Source: Zelonia costaricensis
Lineage: Eukaryota; Euglenozoa; Kinetoplastea; Trypanosomatida; Trypanosomatidae
Reading direction: 5' to 3'
NCBI GenBank assembly: GCA_030849075.1
Contig: JASAOO010002956.1
Coordinates: 1 to 14,789 of the forward strand
DNA: 14,789 bases
Shown here: positions 1 through 8,645 of the stretch, one piece after another
Numbering within the stretch: the first letter of the stretch is position 1
Layout: each line of letters starts with the position of its first letter
The notes under the pieces: model-generated
Told to the model about the DNA's origin: nothing
What the model saw: only the letters and a program-made list of their open reading frames with translations
Databases searched by the model: none
Translations under genes and position numbers: made by a program

Positions 1-583
1 ACGACGGGAGAGAAATGCGTCAAGGGCGCAGGGCGCAGGTGACTCGTACGGTAACCTGTGCCGACGGCACGTGGGGGCGTGCGGTGCATGAGTGTGGGAG
101 TGCAGAGGGGGGTAGAGAGAGAGAGTCGACCAGGTGAGTGAAGTTGGGGCGAAGCGCGCGTCGCGTGCCATGGCAGGACACAAGGTGGTCATTGGGTGAA
201 GGGTGGGAATGCAAAGAGAAGCGAGCCAACAGGGCAGGGAGCGCGGCCATTGGCGGCGTGAGTGGCCGAGCGATAAGCTCCGTGCGTCGGCCCATGCCCA
301 GACAATCATGGCGGCCACCCGCGTGTGCACGCGTCTATCGTCACCGGTGCGGCCGCTGCTGCCCACAAGAGGCAACAACTGAAGGCGTTCAGTGGCGTGC
401 AGCCGCGATTGGAGCGCCGTCTTCGCGTTTTAGTCGACTACGTCTCTGTAAACGGCGCGGCCCCGCAGCCGCCACACCTTATGAAGCGGGAGAGGAGGGG
501 GTGGGTGGGGAGGAAGGGGGTACGCTGCGTGGGGGAGGGATGGGGGACACGTGGTGGGGCGATGCCACGACGGCCCGCTGTTC
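1..583. other. intergenic / 3' UTR region of the PPR gene
   Basis: No credible gene is present: the open frames here are short, overlap on both strands and have low-complexity Pro, Arg and Ser composition. Two purine-rich stretches, at about 103-126 and 485-550, read as pyrimidine tracts on the minus strand, the strand transcribed here. The tract near 485-550 begins about 35 bases after the PPR stop codon. The one near 103-126 would suit a trans-splicing acceptor for a further minus-strand gene beyond the left edge. This is inference from layout; no splice data are available. Confidence 0.7.
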
Positions 584-3500
584 TCACTTCGTGAGCTTCC
601 GCCGCCGCTTGCCGCGCTGCAGCGCTGCCGTGGCGGTGCGCTCCTCTGCCGTGCGCGTCTGCTCCCCCTCCCATCGCCGCAGTTGGTCCTCGGTGGCGGG
701 CGCCTTCTTGTTGCGCTTGTACCAGTCTCGCACACTCGACGCGAGAGAGTCGGTGTGATCGTCGGTGGTGCGGCCGAAGCGGAGCGGCGGCGCGTCGGGG
801 GCCTCGAGAGTGCCGTGCCGGTACATCTCCCGCCACTTCTCCAGGTAGTCGTACTTGGATCGGCGTGTAGCGCCCGAGCCCGTGAGCTCCACCATGTTCT
901 CTTCCTTGTCCTGCAGAACCTTCACCAGGGCCGCGGTGTTGTGCGCCGCCTCGGCGTCGAGCTGCGCGTAGAAGGTGTTGTCCGACTCGAGAGCGACTTC
1001 CGCGTCGCTCTTGTACGGCGCCAGGGCGTCACGCTGCTCCCCCTGCCACACGAACTCCGCTGACGGCGGCACCGCGTGGGCCATCTCGCTGGCCGGCTTC
1101 ATGTGCCCATCGTCGTAGCGGTGTGCGGGGTAGCGGCGCCAGTCGGCGAGCTCGCCCGGCGTGGTGGCCCCGCTCTCCTCAATGTCCAGCTGATCGCCCG
1201 TCACACGCACAGCCTTCCCCGCCTCCGAGAGGGCTGGCACCGCCGCTCTGCCATCCAGCACGGCCTGGTGCTCCTTTTGCATAATCGCACGCTCACGCCA
1301 CAGTCGCACCCCCCACCCCTCCGGGCCGCCTCCGTCCTTCGGGTAGCTCAGCTCGCCCCCGTCCAGGCCCCACAGGCTGCCAGCCACCTCCCCCTCCTCC
1401 TCACGGATCTTCGGCAGCAGCCGGTGCTTGGCCAGCGCTGGCACGTCTGCCGGGGTCCTGAAGGCGGTCTCGATGCCCATCGCTGCCAATGCCGCGTTCT
1501 TCTCAGCGAAGGCCTCCCCCTTCGGTGTGCCATCTGCGTTCTCCTCCGTGAACAGCTCGTGCTTGCTCACCGTCGTCCGCTTCCACTGCTCCCACCACGC
1601 GAGTGTCGTGTTGGCGGGGAGCGGCAGCGGCTGCGCCACGGTGGAGGCCGCCGCCGCCGCCTCTGCGGGCGTAGTCGGGGCGGGCGGTGCGGGCTGCAAG
1701 GGGAAGTCGATGCCCTCTTGCTTGCGGGCAAGGTACTCTTCGCGAGCCTGCATGATGCGGCGGGCGCGGCGCTTCATGTCCCGCTTGTACCCTGCCGCGT
1801 TGTTGACGCGGACGATCTTCTTGAGCAGCGACGCCCGCACCGGGATGCGGGCGTTCTCCATGGCCTCGAGGTAGTGCAGGGCCCGCGCCGCGCCGCCCTC
1901 CTCGCCGGAGGAGAGGTGCATGAAGATAAGACACTCGTACGTGCGGCGGCTGGGCACGAGGTCCTCTTGCAGCACCATCTGCTGGAAGAGCTTCTCCGCC
2001 TCGTCGATGCGCTGCTGGTGGGCGAGGAGCGCGATGTAGCACTCGTAGCTGTACACGTCCTTCTTGAGGCGCCACTCGTCGAAGGTGTCCGACCAGATCT
2101 TGTTCGCCTGCTCCTCGAAGCGGCCGATGGCGCTGGCGTTGTCGGGCAGCTGCTCCATGCTCAGGATGACCGTCTGGCAGCAGAGGCGCAGCAGCGCGTT
2201 GACGAAGGGCAGCTGCATCTCCCAGCCGCGCCGCACGACAAGGTCGTAGATGCCGAAGCAGGTGTTCATGTGGTCCAGCCACTTGGCGTAGATGTCCAGC
2301 TTCTGCTCCTTCATGAGCTCGTAGTCGGCGCGGATGAGGTGCTGGACGTGGGCCTGAATTGCCCACGAGAGGTGAAGCAGGTTCACCGGGACGCGGTTGT
2401 CGCGCATCTTGGCAAGGTACTTCTCCACGGCGTCGACGTCGCCCACCACCTGGGCGGCGCGAATGAGGTTCAAATACGTCGTCGCGTTCCACGGGATGCC
2501 CATCAGCTCCATCTTCTGTCCCAGCTCCTCGCAGCGGAGCCGCATCTCCGGCACGGGGCTGTGACTCAGCGAGTACATCAGCGCGTCGTAGTGCGGCCTG
2601 GCCGCGATGAAGCCGTGCACGTGCTCCATCTGGTCGAAGAGCTGCACCGACTCCGCGAGGGAGTTCATCTGCGACGTGTCCTTGCCGAGCGCCCGCAGCT
2701 GCAGGGCAAAGGTCACCTCGTTTGGCTCGATGTTGGCGTACATCTTCATGTTGTCCACGATTTGCGTCACGGCCGGGTAGTCGCGCGCGTTGTGGAAGGA
2801 GCGGATGAGTTCGTGCCAGTTGCCGATGCGCGGGGTGATGCCGCGCTGCTTCATCTCTTCGATGAGCGCCATCGATTCGTTGACTTTTCCCTGCGAGGAG
2901 GCGTGCTTCATCAGCGCCTTGTACATCTCCGCCGTGGGGCCGAGGCCGACGTCGGCAGCGAAGCTGAAGATGGCGCGTGCCGCGTCGTAGTAGTGCTGCC
3001 GGGCCAGTGCGGAGAGAACGGCGACAAGACCCTCCTCGGTGTAGTCGAGCCCGGCATTACCCACAATCACGCTCAGTTCCTTGCTGGCGTTGGCCCGCTC
3101 CGACTCATCGTCGAGGTACGCGACTGGGATGCTCGTCTCCGCCGCAAACTGCTCTACCGCCATCACCGGTGCCGGCGTCGTGTCGGCGCTGTCGAGGTCG
3201 GCGAGATCGCTCTCAAGCGCGTCGTACTTGCGCGCGGGCAGCAGCGGCGTCGGCGGCGTCGGCGACGCGTTGGCCTCGAGCGCCGCGTACGTGGTGGAGT
3301 GTCGGCCCGACTTGGGCTTCGTCGAGGGCGGCGAGGCGGCAAGGCGCTCACCGAACTCCAGCAACTCCTGCACAGCCCTGCTGTTCTGCTCGAGCGCTGT
3401 CACGACGTCGTCGACGTCCTCGTCGGCAGGGAACTGCCACGCGTACGCCCAGCGCTCGATGGTGTCATCCCACTTGCCCTGCACGGGCGGCCTGTAGTCC

Positions 3501-3649
3501 GCCGGGAGGGCGCCACGCCTGTACATGTCGATCTCCATCTCCTTGGCGCTGGGCCCCATCGCCACTGCCCCTTTCAGCGCAACCTGCTTCAGCGCCTGCG
3601 CGTACGGGGACAGCGCCTTGGCGCGCGTTGCACGGCACACGCGCCACAT
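584..3649 (-). CDS. mitochondrial-type pentatricopeptide repeat (PPR) protein
   Basis: The protein has 1021 residues. Helix-pair PPR motifs of about 35 residues are readable at roughly 241-275, 277-310, 391-424, 531-567 and 570-605, with typical TY.LI / A..YL..M / G..P patterning. A weaker one lies near 352-388. PPR proteins bind RNA; trypanosomatids have many, mostly in mitochondrial mRNA processing or the mitochondrial ribosome. The N-terminus (MWRVCRATRAKALSPYAQ) is basic and lacks acidic residues, as expected of a mitochondrial presequence. Residues 105-165 and 650-680 are Ala/Pro/Thr-rich linkers. About 340 residues after 680 show no PPR and end in a basic tail (RGKRRRKLTK). The frame stays open 70 codons upstream, but the ATG at 3649 is preferred because it starts the presequence and because a pyrimidine tract and AG (3668-3669) lie just upstream. 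I cannot say which trypanosomatid PPR protein it is; a mitoribosome-associated one is possible. Confidence 0.9.
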   Translation of the reverse strand: MWRVCRATRAKALSPYAQALKQVALKGAVAMGPSAKEMEIDMYRRGALPADYRPPVQGKWDDTIERWAYAWQFPADEDVDDVVTALEQNSRAVQELLEFGERLAASPPSTKPKSGRHSTTYAALEANASPTPPTPLLPARKYDALESDLADLDSADTTPAPVMAVEQFAAETSIPVAYLDDESERANASKELSVIVGNAGLDYTEEGLVAVLSALARQHYYDAARAIFSFAADVGLGPTAEMYKALMKHASSQGKVNESMALIEEMKQRGITPRIGNWHELIRSFHNARDYPAVTQIVDNMKMYANIEPNEVTFALQLRALGKDTSQMNSLAESVQLFDQMEHVHGFIAARPHYDALMYSLSHSPVPEMRLRCEELGQKMELMGIPWNATTYLNLIRAAQVVGDVDAVEKYLAKMRDNRVPVNLLHLSWAIQAHVQHLIRADYELMKEQKLDIYAKWLDHMNTCFGIYDLVVRRGWEMQLPFVNALLRLCCQTVILSMEQLPDNASAIGRFEEQANKIWSDTFDEWRLKKDVYSYECYIALLAHQQRIDEAEKLFQQMVLQEDLVPSRRTYECLIFMHLSSGEEGGAARALHYLEAMENARIPVRASLLKKIVRVNNAAGYKRDMKRRARRIMQAREEYLARKQEGIDFPLQPAPPAPTTPAEAAAAASTVAQPLPLPANTTLAWWEQWKRTTVSKHELFTEENADGTPKGEAFAEKNAALAAMGIETAFRTPADVPALAKHRLLPKIREEEGEVAGSLWGLDGGELSYPKDGGGPEGWGVRLWRERAIMQKEHQAVLDGRAAVPALSEAGKAVRVTGDQLDIEESGATTPGELADWRRYPAHRYDDGHMKPASEMAHAVPPSAEFVWQGEQRDALAPYKSDAEVALESDNTFYAQLDAEAAHNTAALVKVLQDKEENMVELTGSGATRRSKYDYLEKWREMYRHGTLEAPDAPPLRFGRTTDDHTDSLASSVRDWYKRNKKAPATEDQLRRWEGEQTRTAEERTATAALQRGKRRRKLTK

Positions 3650-3665
3650 GGAACGAACACAAGAT

Positions 3666-3740
3666 CTCTGCCGAAGCGGGTGAGCACCGCACGCGTCACC
3701 GCGGCGGGAAGGGTGAAAGTGAAGAAGAGTAAGGGGGGGG
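3666..3740 (-). promoter_or_regulatory. probable trans-splice acceptor of the PPR gene
   Basis: Read on the minus strand, a C run and a CT-rich stretch (about 3738-3697) are followed by the first suitable AG at 3668-3669, about 18 bases before the chosen ATG. Spliced-leader addition here would remove the upstream in-frame start codons and so supports the start at 3649. This is inferred from the known acceptor pattern and not from data. Confidence 0.45.
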
Positions 3741-4176
3741 GATCGGAAGTGTGCGGGGTGTGACTTGACGTGCAGACGGCAGTTCAGCGGAGACGCGAGC
3801 AGGTGTGTACGGTGTGAAGAGGGGGAGAGCAACGCGGAGCGGCGCACTTTGCCTGCCACCGGCGGGGCGCGGGCTTCGTGGCCGACGAGGGCAATCGAGG
3901 GACGCCGGAGAGGTACCTCGCGGAGGGCACAGCTGGTCCTTGCAACACAGCCGCCGAGGCAGCGTGGGTGTCAGGGGCACCGACTGCGGCTGCTAGCCAG
4001 CGGGCCGTGGCGCTCGCGCGTGTAGCGCCGACGCCTTCCTGCTTCCACTTTCTCAGAAGGATGTGCGGGGGAGCGGGGTGGTCGACGGAAGAGGCGCGCG
4101 GCGCCGGTGGTCTTGGTGGGGCTACGCCTTCTTTCCTTGCGAGTGGAGGGGCACCAGAGAGACGCGCGTGCTTCAC

Positions 4177-4196
4177 GTGTGTGTGTGTGTGTGTGT
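4177..4196 (+). repeat. (GT)10 microsatellite
   Basis: Ten uninterrupted GT units, which read as CA on the transcribed minus strand. They lie about 130 bases beyond the stop codon of the Pkr1-like gene, probably in its 3' UTR. Such repeats are common in trypanosomatid spacers and vary in length between strains. Confidence 0.95.
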
Positions 4197-4325
4197 TTGA
4201 TGTAGCCGGTTTTGCTTTAGTTAAGCCCAAGGCAAGCGGCGCCAACTGCGATAAAGGTAGGCTGTTGCGGGTGTGCGTACCTGTGCGCGCATAGGTCTGG
4301 TTCAGCGAGACGAGAACACAAACGC

Positions 4326-4694
4326 CTAGTCCTTCTTCTTCTCCTGCGCCGTCTTCTCGTCCGCCTCGCGCTGCTGCTGAGAGGCGAAGTCCAGGCCGGA
4401 GCTGAAGATGATCTTCATGAGCCAGTTCGTCGAGGCGGTGAGACCGAGGCCTAGGAAGCCAAAGGCCCAGACGTGCACATTCGTGGGCATCGACATCACG
4501 AACATGAGCCAGACACCAAAGAGCGCGAGCATGATAAGGTTGAAGCTGATCCACACGATAGGCGTCAGCGAGGAGCCTGGTGTGAGGAGGTGGTTGATCA
4601 TGCGCGCCATGAACGGGAGGCTCTCCTCCTCGCTCGCCTCAGGCGCCGCGGCCGCACCAGCGGCACCATCCTTCGTTGTCTCCTTCACAGACAT
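4326..4694 (-). CDS. Pkr1-like V-ATPase assembly factor (ER membrane protein)
   Basis: A 122-residue protein. Residues 1-25 are an Ala/Glu-rich cytosolic-looking head. Residues 27-44 hold the family-like segment FMARMINHLLTPGSSLTP. Two hydrophobic helices follow at about 45-68 and 73-97, joined by a short turn (MPTNVHVWAF), then a charged tail of about 25 residues. This order, the LLTPG..LTP motif before the first helix, the N.H..A turn and the tail match what I remember of yeast Pkr1, an ER protein needed to assemble the membrane sector of the V-ATPase. Its length is also close to the yeast protein. The last four residues, KKKD, have lysines at -3 and -4, an ER-retrieval pattern. The frame extends upstream, but the ATG at 4694 follows a strong predicted splice acceptor (4804-4805), and the upstream translation is low-complexity. 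The neighbour at 5202 is also V-ATPase linked. Confidence 0.8.
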   Translation of the reverse strand: MSVKETTKDGAAGAAAAPEASEEESLPFMARMINHLLTPGSSLTPIVWISFNLIMLALFGVWLMFVMSMPTNVHVWAFGFLGLGLTASTNWLMKIIFSSGLDFASQQQREADEKTAQEKKKD

Positions 4695-5201
4695 GACGGA
4701 GAGCGACGGCGAGTGCCGGAAGAAGTTCAGCAGGCGGCGGCTGTGGCGGACAGCGGGGGCAGCAGTGATGCGGCGTGCGGTTGTGGGATGGCGCCCGCTG
4801 GATCTGTAACGCGAAGAGACGGGAGAGGGAGGGGGAGGAGGACAAGACGGGAGTACGGAGATGCGCCCGACGCGGGGGGGTGCCCGAAAGGCGGCACAGG
4901 GGTGTGGCCTCTCCCCACATGCACTGCGAGAGGGAGACGGACACGGCGAGAGAGAACGTGTGTGGGGTGTGGCCGGGGGGGCTGGGTGTGGGGGTGGGGT
5001 GAGGCACGGGCTGCGGAGTGCGCCGCTTGGCATGTGCACAAGCGCATCTGCGTGCGGGGATTCTGCGATTGTTGTAGTGGGGGGCCTTGAGAGAACAGCA
5101 AGCGTTGCGCCGTCGGGTCTGCCTCGCTGAAAGGGAAAGGGCAAAGCGTACCGGAAAGCACCAACGAGCGGAGCAGGGAGCGCGGGGAGCCACCACAGGC
5201 G
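4695..5201. other. intergenic region between the Pkr1-like and WDR7-like genes
   Basis: This 507-base spacer is purine-rich on the plus strand, that is, pyrimidine-rich on the transcribed strand, between about 4812 and 4995. It includes G runs at 4875-4880 and 4974-4981. It should contain the leader of the Pkr1-like mRNA and the 3' UTR of the WDR7-like mRNA. No RNA gene or credible small gene was seen. Confidence 0.7.
4804..4862 (-). promoter_or_regulatory. strong probable trans-splice acceptor of the Pkr1-like gene
   Basis: On the minus strand about 50 bases of almost pure C/T (about 4858-4812) end in TTACAG with the AG at 4804-4805. This is the clearest acceptor in the window. It would give a 5' UTR of about 109 bases ahead of the ATG at 4694. 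Inferred from pattern. Confidence 0.6.
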
Positions 5202-8200
5202 TCACGGCAGCGAGGCCTGTATCTTGCCGTGCCACGGTGAGGAGAACTCGACGCACTGCGGCGACAGCCAGGTCAGGCAAATGTGCTTGATGAGCAGCGC
5301 AGTGCTCGCCGGTGTCAGCGCGATCGAGGGCACCTCTACCGAGGTGACGAGCTTGAAGCTGGTCCCGCTGCTGCCGCTGAAGAAGCTGGCAAGAGACGAG
5401 GATGGACTTGGCGAGCGCCACACCTTGATCTCGTCCATCGTCTCCGCGACGGTGGCAATGTCGAGGGCGGTGATGTTGCCGCTGTACGCCACGCCCAGCA
5501 CCGCCGTGGCGTGCGCCTGGAAGGTCGTCACGATGGAGGCGGACCTCACGTTGTACACCGCAACCCTGCCGTCGCGCCGGCCAACGGCGAGGTGCTGGAG
5601 GCTCGACTGCAGCGACACGCTCGGCAGCGACGCCGCGGCAACCCGAATGAGTTGCGACACGGCGACTTGGTAGATGGTGGCCTCGTCCTTCGCGGCAGAG
5701 GCAAGGCTGCTCAGCCCGCCAATGGCGATGTCGGCCATGGCGCCGAACGCGGTGTGTGCCTCAAACGGGAAGTTCTTGACGAGGTGTGCCAGGAAGACCA
5801 CCACGTACGGGCGGTACTCGGCGTGGAGATGGAAGTTCGTGACAATGTAGGTGGACAGAAACGCATGTGCGTCCTGTGCCACCAGGCGCTCCAGCGCTTC
5901 CAGCGCCGCCTGCTTCGCCTCGTCGACCTTGCCGCCAAACGCCTCCTTCACCAGCGCCTTGACGAAGCCCTCGAAGGGGCCCTTCTCGTCTACCGCGCAG
6001 ACTGTCGCGAAGCTCTCGACGAGGCCCAGCAGCGTCTCTGAACGCCGCAGAAGCGGCTGGTCGCCGTCAAGCGTGGCTGCCACGGTGCGCTGGGCGTCCA
6101 CCATGCACCGGCGCAAGAACTCCATCAACGCCGCATCCCCCCGGACCGCGCCGTCACCGCGCTGCTCAGCGAGGCTAGACAAGGCGAGAAGGGCGCCAAG
6201 CGCGCCGCCGGTGGCGAGGTGCAACGGCCAGCCTGACGAAGCCACATCGTCGGCGGCGCATGACGCCGGTGCTGCCGCCACGCGTGACTGCAGCGTGCGC
6301 AGGACTGCGCGAAGACTGTCCTTCGGCAGGTTGTTGGCCATGAGCCGGAGCGCGTGGCGGAACGGCGCCGGCGTGGCGCGGCGCAGCGTGTAAAAGCGCG
6401 AGAAGAAGAGCTGCAGCGTGTCGGCGAGACAGCCGGGGTCTGGCGTCGGACAGGCGGCGAGCTTGCCCCCGAGGGACTCGAGCACCGAGTAGACGGCAGC
6501 GGCTGTGACGCCATCGGTGGTGCGAAGCAGCAGCCCCGCGAGCAGGACCATGGCGCACCACGTGCACTCGTACGTGTGCACCCCGGCCGCCGCAAGGCCC
6601 AGGTCATCCAAGGCGGCGCCAAGCACATCCTCACTCAGGATAAAGGCGGGGTGCGGCTCTCCGAGGCACCGCAGCAGTAGCCCCAGGGCGGCGCCAAACT
6701 CCAACGTCGGCCGCGGCTGCGACTCTGGCGCCGCTTGGAGACTGCTGACGAGACTGTCGACGTCAATGCGTATGGCGTAGTGCTCGCTGCCCACAAACCG
6801 GAAGCGGAGCACGCTCGTGGCGGAGGCCCAGTGGTGCTGGAGGAGGTTGTCGAGCCGGCGGTCGAGAACGCCCTGTGGCGTGCGAAATGCGCGCTCCAGA
6901 CGGCACGTGGGGAGGTGCCAGAGGTTTCCAGTACCCTCCGAGAAGAGGAACATGTACTCGAGGTCGCGGTCGAGCAAGCAGGCCGTCAGCGGCTTTGACG
7001 GCGAGCACATCGTTCGCGACACAGCAGCGGTGTCACCAGAGTGGAAGCACACCGTGCCCATTTCTGTGGAGACGCTGACGAACAAGGTGTCGTCCGTCTC
7101 GTTGATCTTGGGGAGCCGTAGGAGGCGGTCCACTGCCCCGCAGTGCGCCACGCGCACGTTGGCGCGCAGCTGGCCGTCCACGAATACCCGGATGTCACCG
7201 TCGTTGAACCCAATCACACAGGTGTAGCAGCTACCCGCGTCACCCTCAAAGGCAAGGCAGCTTGTCGCGTCGTGTGGGTGCTCTTCGCGCGCCACCAGGG
7301 TCGTGCCGCGCTGGTTGTAGAGCGAGAGAAGGCACACACCAGTGCTGAACAGGCATACCACGCCGTAACTCCCGCGCAACGGCACGACCTCCAGCAGCAG
7401 GGCATGCGCCGCTGACGCTGCGTGGCCCTGAGTGTGCCGCACCTCGATCAGCTCAAACCTGTCCACCTCGGTGCGCGACTGAAGCAGCGCACTGTACCGC
7501 GCCAAGGCAGGGCCACCACGCCAGCATAGGAATGCCCCGCGCCCCGCCTCACTTCCCATCAGGCAGGCAACAGGGGTGGGCAGCGTGAATTGGTCGGTGA
7601 CGACGACCTCCACCATGCCCACGACGCCGTTGCTCATGACCACGTCGTATGTGAGGCAGCGGACGTCGGCCCGTAGTACAAAGAGACGAGCGCCTGTGGG
7701 CGTCGGCTTCCAAAACGCCCGCCCGAACGGCGAGGTCAGCTCATTCTTTATTGCGGCGGTAGACACCATGGACGGTCCGTCCCACGCCGTCAAAGAAACG
7801 GCATCCGGGTATACCACTGCGAGCAGGCACACACCGGAGCAGCCGTAGGCGTAGATGCCGGGCGCCGCCGTCCCAGCGCAGGCTGCGCCGTCGACGTCAT
7901 CGCACAGGAGCGTCAAGCGCTCGCCTCTGAGAATGTCTTCAGAGCCGACGCACAGCAGCGTCACATCACGGCAGCCTGCGTGAGCCAAAAAGTAGCAGTC
8001 GTACGCGGTCTGCGACGCCGCAACGGCGGGCGCCAGTGCTCCACCGTCAACGGTGCTCGTACTCACAGTTGCCTCTTCAAGCTGCGACTCAACAGCGATG
8101 ACGACCGCGCTACCTCGCGAGAGGTATATGCATTGACGTGCCGCACTTCGGCAGCACCAGCGACCACCTCCGTTCGTCTGCACTTGCACAGAGCGGCCCA

Positions 8201-8645
8201 TGACTTGGCCCCCACCTGCGCCGATGAAAACCATGCCAAGGCACCCGTAGCTGGTGCCCACGACAAGGGTATCGCCAATGAAATCGACAAAATCGGCGCA
8301 TCCTCCAGGTGCCAGCCGAATCGGCTCTGCAGACAGGCCGGCTGCTGCCGGTGCTGCAGCACCGCATGGAAAGCTGCTTACTTTCTCATCGGCAATCACA
8401 CTGAAGACCTGGCGTTCGCCGACGCGGTGAAACAGGAAGGTGCCGAGCGGAAGCAGCTCAGCGTCACACAACCGGTACAAGGAGCAGCACGGGCCCTCGC
8501 ATAGACACACGAGATCCTTTCCGTTTTCGATGATGAAGCGGGGACCGGCGAAAAGCAGGGAGCTGCTTGATTCAAGCGCCAGCTTGAGCAGCTGTCCCTT
8601 TTCTTGCGTTGAATGCAGCGGAAGAAGTGCTTCCATGCCAACCAT
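5202..8645 (-). CDS. WDR7 / rabconnectin-3 beta-like WD-repeat protein
   Basis: The protein has 1147 residues. The first half (to about 640) is beta-rich with degenerate WD-type blades. The clearest stretch, at about 450-600, includes CVIGFNDGDIRVFVDG, an .AHCGAV segment and a GNLWHLPT strand. Residues of about 640-1010 are mostly Leu/Ala-rich helices, consistent with a helical solenoid. The last 136 residues (from 1012) return to WD blades: LAVGRRDGRVAVYNVRSA, FQAHATAVLGVAYS, then EIKVW and a final LTWLSPQCVEF strand. This order, and the C-terminal sequence in particular, match what I remember of WDR7, the rabconnectin-3 subunit that works with DMXL/Rav1 in V-ATPase assembly; it is somewhat shorter than human WDR7. 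The open frame runs to 8687, but that position is GTG. The first ATG is at 8645, and a second at 8636 is also possible. A generic WD-repeat protein is the fallback. Confidence 0.72.
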   Translation of the reverse strand: MVGMEALLPLHSTQEKGQLLKLALESSSSLLFAGPRFIIENGKDLVCLCEGPCCSLYRLCDAELLPLGTFLFHRVGERQVFSVIADEKVSSFPCGAAAPAAAGLSAEPIRLAPGGCADFVDFIGDTLVVGTSYGCLGMVFIGAGGGQVMGRSVQVQTNGGGRWCCRSAARQCIYLSRGSAVVIAVESQLEEATVSTSTVDGGALAPAVAASQTAYDCYFLAHAGCRDVTLLCVGSEDILRGERLTLLCDDVDGAACAGTAAPGIYAYGCSGVCLLAVVYPDAVSLTAWDGPSMVSTAAIKNELTSPFGRAFWKPTPTGARLFVLRADVRCLTYDVVMSNGVVGMVEVVVTDQFTLPTPVACLMGSEAGRGAFLCWRGGPALARYSALLQSRTEVDRFELIEVRHTQGHAASAAHALLLEVVPLRGSYGVVCLFSTGVCLLSLYNQRGTTLVAREEHPHDATSCLAFEGDAGSCYTCVIGFNDGDIRVFVDGQLRANVRVAHCGAVDRLLRLPKINETDDTLFVSVSTEMGTVCFHSGDTAAVSRTMCSPSKPLTACLLDRDLEYMFLFSEGTGNLWHLPTCRLERAFRTPQGVLDRRLDNLLQHHWASATSVLRFRFVGSEHYAIRIDVDSLVSSLQAAPESQPRPTLEFGAALGLLLRCLGEPHPAFILSEDVLGAALDDLGLAAAGVHTYECTWCAMVLLAGLLLRTTDGVTAAAVYSVLESLGGKLAACPTPDPGCLADTLQLFFSRFYTLRRATPAPFRHALRLMANNLPKDSLRAVLRTLQSRVAAAPASCAADDVASSGWPLHLATGGALGALLALSSLAEQRGDGAVRGDAALMEFLRRCMVDAQRTVAATLDGDQPLLRRSETLLGLVESFATVCAVDEKGPFEGFVKALVKEAFGGKVDEAKQAALEALERLVAQDAHAFLSTYIVTNFHLHAEYRPYVVVFLAHLVKNFPFEAHTAFGAMADIAIGGLSSLASAAKDEATIYQVAVSQLIRVAAASLPSVSLQSSLQHLAVGRRDGRVAVYNVRSASIVTTFQAHATAVLGVAYSGNITALDIATVAETMDEIKVWRSPSPSSSLASFFSGSSGTSFKLVTSVEVPSIALTPASTALLIKHICLTWLSPQCVEFSSPWHGKIQASLP

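Larger units (their letters stand above)
3650..4325. other. intergenic region between the PPR and Pkr1-like genes
   Basis: This 676-base spacer should hold the 3' UTR of the Pkr1-like gene and the short 5' leader of the PPR gene. The overlapping open frames in it are low-complexity and have no recognisable domain. A GT dinucleotide repeat lies at 4177-4196. I see no RNA gene or mobile element. Confidence 0.7.

Noticed and set aside
1076..3763. An 895-codon open frame on the plus strand opposite the PPR gene
   Set aside because: It mirrors the minus-strand codons of a GC3-rich gene, is full of Arg/Leu/Val/His low-complexity sequence and has no domain. The opposite strand has clear PPR motifs.
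3650..3859. A 70-residue N-terminal extension of the PPR protein
   Set aside because: It would include the pyrimidine tract and acceptor AG, and the mitochondrial-type presequence begins at the ATG at 3649.
5283..6041. A 252-codon plus-strand frame, and similar frames, opposite the WDR7-like gene
   Set aside because: Arg/Leu/Glu-rich shadow translations of the real gene with no recognisable motif.
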